A DNA stretch of 8,803 nucleotides from Candidatus Omnitrophota bacterium (GTDB taxonomy: Bacteria; Omnitrophota; Gorgyraeia; Velamenicoccales; JABMQK01). The DNA is taken from NCBI GenBank assembly GCA_028712915.1, contig JAQTPJ010000025.1, positions 1 to 8,803 of the forward strand. The letters are read 5' to 3'. Under the pieces are notes generated by a model, which did not search any database, was not told the origin of the DNA, and saw only the letters and a list, made by a program, of their open reading frames with translations. Positions 5,334 through 8,803 of this stretch are shown in pieces (within the stretch, counting starts at the first letter, position 1; each line of letters begins with the position of its first letter). The position numbers and the translations under genes are program-made.

Positions 5334-5364
5334 AGCCCTTGTAATTTTTATGTAAGGGCTTTTT
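5334..5364 (+). terminator. Intrinsic terminator between pilin and chaperone genes
   Basis: AGCCCTT (5334-5340) pairs with AAGGGCT (5354-5360) around a 13-nt loop that can add wobble pairs, and is followed by TTTT. The stem is shorter and the T run weaker than the terminator at 2864, so partial read-through into the chaperone and usher genes is likely. That arrangement would make more pilin than assembly machinery. Confidence 0.7.
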
Positions 5365-5372
5365 GTGTCTTT

Positions 5373-6218
5373 ATGAATATGAACCAGGTAAAGAAAAAAA
5401 TAGTTTGTTTTCTTGTCGCGGCGTGTTTATTTCTGCTCGCCGGCGACGTTTTTGCTTTGCATTTCAGGATTGATAAAGGCAAGGTAAGAATGAAGCTGCC
5501 TCCGGGCTGGAGCGACGGCGGAGTGATAAAAGTTGAGAATATGTCAGGTGAACCTATAAATGTCAGGGCATATGTGGGCGATTGGGTTTATAGCGACCAG
5601 GATGGTTCGAAAGATTTCTTGCCTGCCAGCAATTATTCCAAATCCTGCGCTGAATGGATTAAATTTTATCCCGCCGATTTTACTATATCTCCCCATGGAA
5701 TCCAGGATGTAAATTATGTGGTGGCTGTTCCCCAAGGCGCGGCAGGCGGCTATTATGCGGTGTTGTTTTTTGAAGCGCAGGGTGGGACAGCGGTGGATAG
5801 CTCTACAGGAGCTTCAGTAAAAGTTTACAACAGGATCGCATCTTTGTTTTATATAGAGCCAGACGGGACTGTTGAGGTAAAAGCGCAGGTAAGCGGAGTT
5901 AATGTTATAAATTCAAGAGATGGTTTCCAGATAAAAGCCGATTTCGAAAATACAGGAAATGTTGATATAACAAGCAAAGGCATTTTTGACATAATAGACG
6001 AAGAAGGTATTGTTTTCGCAAGAGGAGAATTTAACGAAGTTTATACTTTACCGCAGGACAAAGCCAAAATATCCGCACAAAGCTCAGGCGCCGGACTCAT
6101 GGCGGGCAAATATGATTTAATTTTAACATTTGATTTGGGGGCAGACATACTGGTAAAAGAATACAGTATCGAGGTTTCCTCCTCAGGCGCCATCGTTGGC
6201 ATTAAGGAATTAGAGTAA
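5373..6218 (+). CDS. Periplasmic fimbrial-chaperone-like protein
   Basis: This 281-residue protein has a signal peptide ending VFA at residue 28. It appears to contain two Ig-like domains. The first (about 29-165) has the order of strands typical of pilus chaperones: GGVIKVENMSGEPINVRAYV, then DWVYSDQDGSKDFLP, CAEWIKFYPADFTISPHGIQ, VNYVVAVP and GGYYAVLFFE. The W-I-x3-P-x2-F-x-I-x-P block followed by a V-x-Y-x-V-x-VP strand and an aromatic G-Y-Y-A-V-LFFE strand is the conserved core. The second (about 166-265) is a separate beta domain with FENTGNVDI and KYDLILTFDLG. Such chaperones hold pilin subunits by donor-strand complementation and deliver them to the usher. The position directly before an usher-like gene (14-nt gap) supports this. 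The classical cleft Arg/Lys pair cannot be assigned by eye. DUF916-like extracellular proteins are an alternative. No ribosome binding site is visible, and ATG 5379 is an alternative start. Confidence 0.7.
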   Translation: MNMNQVKKKIVCFLVAACLFLLAGDVFALHFRIDKGKVRMKLPPGWSDGGVIKVENMSGEPINVRAYVGDWVYSDQDGSKDFLPASNYSKSCAEWIKFYPADFTISPHGIQDVNYVVAVPQGAAGGYYAVLFFEAQGGTAVDSSTGASVKVYNRIASLFYIEPDGTVEVKAQVSGVNVINSRDGFQIKADFENTGNVDITSKGIFDIIDEEGIVFARGEFNEVYTLPQDKAKISAQSSGAGLMAGKYDLILTFDLGADILVKEYSIEVSSSGAIVGIKELE

Positions 6219-6232
6219 TTTTATCCAATTAT

Positions 6233-8803
6233 ATGAATAGCAAATCAGGAAAAAGAATAATAAAGAATAAGGCATGGGCGGTTATAGTGCTTGTTTGTTT
6301 TATTTCCTTTACTATTTTGCCGATAGTAAGCGATATCGCCAATTTAGAGGCGGCGGAGTTCGGCAGGAGCGTTGATTTTCTGATAAGCACGGGAATCTCT
6401 TTATACGACCAGGGCCGTTTCGTAGAGGCGATGGACCATTTTAGAAAGGCCTTGATTGTTGACCCGAGCTCTATGGTGGCAAAGGAGTTTTTAAGCCAAA
6501 TAGAGAGCGCTATATCCGGCACAAAAAAAGATACAGGAGTTTCACGCCATCTGGCTATGGAAGAGGCTTTAGACCAGGCAGAATCCGCAACTAAAGTTTC
6601 AAAGAGGCTGCCTATTATAAAGCAGGAAAGGTTATTTAAGAAGAAAATGCCGGCGGCAAGAGAAGGTTTATCGACAAAGATATCGGATGCTCCCGTTGGA
6701 AAGAAAACAGAGCCTTTGGCTGTGCAAAATACAATTATATTGGATGAAAAGTTAAGGTCAAACCAGGGAAGCATTGTCTTAGAATTAGAGCAAGGCAGTT
6801 TGGCTGTTATACGAGGCAGCAAAATAAAGAGATTTCTTAATAATACGCCGGATAAGATTGAGATATCAAGACAGGACCAGGATAATTTACTGGTTAGAAC
6901 GGCAGGCGTAGGTAAAGGTATTTTTCATATTTGGGATGATTCGGGCAGGTGGACGTTTAATTCCACAGGTAAACAAAAGAAATTTGTTGGCCCTTCAAAG
7001 GAGAGTTACGATAATATGGAAAAGCCAATCGGGTTGTCGGATTCGTTTAAAATGTCATACTATATTGATTGGAATTCGTTTAATTCCGGCAGAAGGCTGG
7101 ATACCACCGAAAGGCAGACTTTGTCTATTGATCAGGGAATGTCTTTGCGCGGAGACACTCCTTATGGAAAATATGACGGCTCCTTTTCAATAGAGAGATT
7201 GAATAGGAAGTATGAGATGGATAATTTGACGATGGGTTTAACCGACGCCCACTGGTTAGGGTTGGAGCATATAAATTTAAGGTTATTTGATTATAGCCCC
7301 AAATTTATGGCTTATAAATTTCCCAGCGCGGACTTAAGGGGTGTGCGTGTTGATGTCCCTATGTTTGATAAAAAAATAAGTTATACAGCGTTTTGGGGCG
7401 GTTTGCCTGAGGGCAGTTATACGCGTCTTTCGCCAGGATTGGGAAGGACAAAAGAGGCGTACCTTGAGGGTGTAGGAGTGAATTATATTCCCGACAAGAA
7501 TAATAGGTACAAATTTTACTACGCCCACAGCTATGGGCCGGAATTAACTCAGCCGGTTTTGACTAATAGCGCGTTTGGCTTGGGCAGTTTTCATAAAATA
7601 GGCAATTTAAATTTTAGGTCTGAAGTAGCCAATGATAATGCAGGGCATATTTCTTATACGACAGGAACAGATTTTACGTTGCCGCATTTAAACGTTTTTA
7701 CAAGTTTCAGCGAGGATGACCGCGATTTTGCTTCTCCGCTTGGAGGGGAAAGCGCAGGGGGTTCTACTTCGGCGAATTTAGGGTTTAGGGTTTCGCCTAC
7801 GCAATATCTTTCCATATCCAATAGCGTTTCTGCCACGCGTGACCGCACCTTATATAATACAGATGATCCTAAGAGGCCTAATTATGTTTGGGATTCTTTG
7901 ACCACCTGGAAATTAGATCCGCATACCGACTTGGAATTGGGCTACAATAGAAATGATACAAAAGGTTCTATATCTCCGGGCTTGACTGAGACTAAAAGAG
8001 TTAACCTCAGGAAGAAAATATTCTTCTTAAAGCCTATTAGCACAACCCTTAATTATGCAAATTCCACTAATAAATATTTTAAAGGGACTACCTCTAATTA
8101 TGATAGGGATAGCATCGGGGTTGGAATGGGTTTTAATCTTATAGGTGATTTATATTACGGCATCAATAAGAGTTTTAATTTTATAAAAGATAGGGTTACA
8201 AAAGAGCGCGCCAAGTCTCATGTTTTGGATACAAGTTTAAATTATTATTCAAGGATTGCTGAGTCGCCTTTTTATGGCCGTTTCAGAGTTTCTTTCAGGG
8301 ACGAAGAGGAAACAGAATCCGCGTTAAGCTATCTCTCTGGCCAGGACAGGTTGGAATTTGTCAGCGAGTTAGATTATAGGCCAAATCCTTATATGAGCAG
8401 CTATTTGGGTTTCAGGGTGTCGAATATCTGGGCGGAGAAGGAAGGCGAGGATAAACGTATAGACGCAGAAGTAAAATGCGGCATGCGCCTTACCTGGGAT
8501 ACGGGATTGCGCTGGAATACAAAAGGCCATGTAAGCGGTTTTGTTTTTGACGATATAGACGGAGACGGAATTAAAGATATGGATGAGGCAGGAATAGAAG
8601 GCGTTTCCATAATTACCACCACCAAAAAGACAGATGTCACCAATGAAAAAGGTTATTACCAGATTAAAAATATAATCGGCAAGAAAGCCAGGGTCAGTAT
8701 GGAATTAAGTTCTCTCCCTCAGGGTTATACATTAACTACCCCGTCGTTTTATGACATAGAAATATCCCATGGCGCATACAAGAAGCTGGATTTCGGAATT
8801 ACT
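6233..8803 (+). CDS. Usher-like outer-membrane protein with TPR and secretin-N-like domains (3' truncated)
   Basis: The frame is open from ATG 6233 to the window edge, 857 residues with no stop. In order: a signal segment (KNKAWAVIVLVCFISFTILP, 11-30); a TPR-like helical pair (44-92, LYDQGRFVEAMDHFRKALIV); a charged linker; a small beta domain (178-246) with IVLELEQGSL, the run KIEIS and GIFHIWDDSGRW, resembling the N-terminal domain of Tad/type II secretion secretins; then about 490 residues (270-760) of alternating polar/aromatic strands rich in Y, N, D and G, typical of an outer-membrane barrel and long enough for about 24 strands; and finally an SdrD-B-like domain (766 to edge, GFVFDDIDGDGIKDMDEAG) with a DxDxDG calcium loop. 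Gene order after pilins and chaperone makes it the likely usher, but I see no plug domain and the N-terminus is not the classical usher NTD. It could instead be a different secretion porin. No ribosome binding site is visible, though a weak promoter-like TTGGCA-17-TTTTAT (6196-6224) would start about two bases before the ATG. Confidence 0.75.
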   Translation, partial: MNSKSGKRIIKNKAWAVIVLVCFISFTILPIVSDIANLEAAEFGRSVDFLISTGISLYDQGRFVEAMDHFRKALIVDPSSMVAKEFLSQIESAISGTKKDTGVSRHLAMEEALDQAESATKVSKRLPIIKQERLFKKKMPAAREGLSTKISDAPVGKKTEPLAVQNTIILDEKLRSNQGSIVLELEQGSLAVIRGSKIKRFLNNTPDKIEISRQDQDNLLVRTAGVGKGIFHIWDDSGRWTFNSTGKQKKFVGPSKESYDNMEKPIGLSDSFKMSYYIDWNSFNSGRRLDTTERQTLSIDQGMSLRGDTPYGKYDGSFSIERLNRKYEMDNLTMGLTDAHWLGLEHINLRLFDYSPKFMAYKFPSADLRGVRVDVPMFDKKISYTAFWGGLPEGSYTRLSPGLGRTKEAYLEGVGVNYIPDKNNRYKFYYAHSYGPELTQPVLTNSAFGLGSFHKIGNLNFRSEVANDNAGHISYTTGTDFTLPHLNVFTSFSEDDRDFASPLGGESAGGSTSANLGFRVSPTQYLSISNSVSATRDRTLYNTDDPKRPNYVWDSLTTWKLDPHTDLELGYNRNDTKGSISPGLTETKRVNLRKKIFFLKPISTTLNYANSTNKYFKGTTSNYDRDSIGVGMGFNLIGDLYYGINKSFNFIKDRVTKERAKSHVLDTSLNYYSRIAESPFYGRFRVSFRDEEETESALSYLSGQDRLEFVSELDYRPNPYMSSYLGFRVSNIWAEKEGEDKRIDAEVKCGMRLTWDTGLRWNTKGHVSGFVFDDIDGDGIKDMDEAGIEGVSIITTTKKTDVTNEKGYYQIKNIIGKKARVSMELSSLPQGYTLTTPSFYDIEISHGAYKKLDFGIT

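Noticed and set aside
5325..5354. Promoter-like TGGACA-18-TATGTA before the chaperone gene
   Set aside because: Both hexamers are imperfect and they sit inside the terminator hairpin, so I do not count it as a supported promoter.
6229..6822. 197-codon open frame on the - strand
   Set aside because: It lies antisense to the usher-like gene, whose + frame is continuous to the window end with clear signal, TPR and beta-domain patterns. The antisense translation shows no recognisable domain.
6936..7193. 85-codon open frame on the + strand
   Set aside because: It lies within the usher-like gene in another frame. It is Arg/Cys-rich and has no start signals of its own.

Overview
The window is an AT-rich bacterial segment. 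All convincing genes lie on the + strand. Several features point to a Gram-negative, probably uncultivated lineage, and Candidatus Omnitrophota is my best guess. The first is a secreted protein whose mature N-terminus reads LTTYYPAPYGIYKELRS and is followed by GNVGIGT repeats, a style I associate with that phylum. The others are a signal-peptide-bearing, beta-barrel-like outer-membrane protein and a RAYT-type transposase flanked by GGGGTCAGAGT inverted repeats. The taxonomic call rests on memory of protein style, not on a marker gene.

Layout. Positions 2-256 hold the 3' end of a radical-SAM methylthiotransferase (MtaB-like, TRAM domain). Its last codons contain the ribosome binding site of the next gene (262-1785), a secreted GNVGIGT-repeat protein. 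That gene ends inside a 50-bp direct duplication (1681-1730 and 1776-1825). A REP-associated tyrosine transposase element follows immediately (1829-2584), bounded by imperfect 21-bp inverted repeats and driven by a perfect-consensus promoter that implies a leaderless mRNA. The 394-bp stretch between the element and the next gene is not empty. It holds a consensus-like promoter (2668-2696), a transcribed stretch without any ATG but with several hairpins, and a very strong intrinsic terminator (2864-2908). Together these look like a free-standing small RNA of about 200 nt, which I cannot assign to a known class.

The remaining two thirds (2943-8803) look like one secretion/assembly locus resembling a chaperone-usher pilus system. 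Its parts, in order, are a perfect-consensus promoter placed so that transcription starts at or next to the ATG, a three-domain pilin-like protein (2979-4442), a single-domain pilin-like protein with the strongest ribosome binding site in the window (4509-5273), an intrinsic terminator, a periplasmic fimbrial-chaperone-like protein (5373-6218), and a large usher-like protein running off the window (6233-8803). The single-domain pilin shares sequence motifs with the repeats of the three-domain protein. The usher-like protein is unorthodox. After its signal sequence it carries a TPR-like segment, a domain resembling the N-terminal domain of Tad/type II secretion secretins, a long beta-barrel-like region without an evident plug, and a calcium-loop SdrD-B-like domain.

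A plausible working model is that the two pilin-like proteins are secreted, held by the chaperone, and polymerised or exported through the usher-like barrel. The internal terminator and the strong ribosome binding site would favour pilin over chaperone and usher. The architecture of the usher and the fused triple pilin are the best candidates for something not well described. The assembly function is inference from domain layout and gene order.
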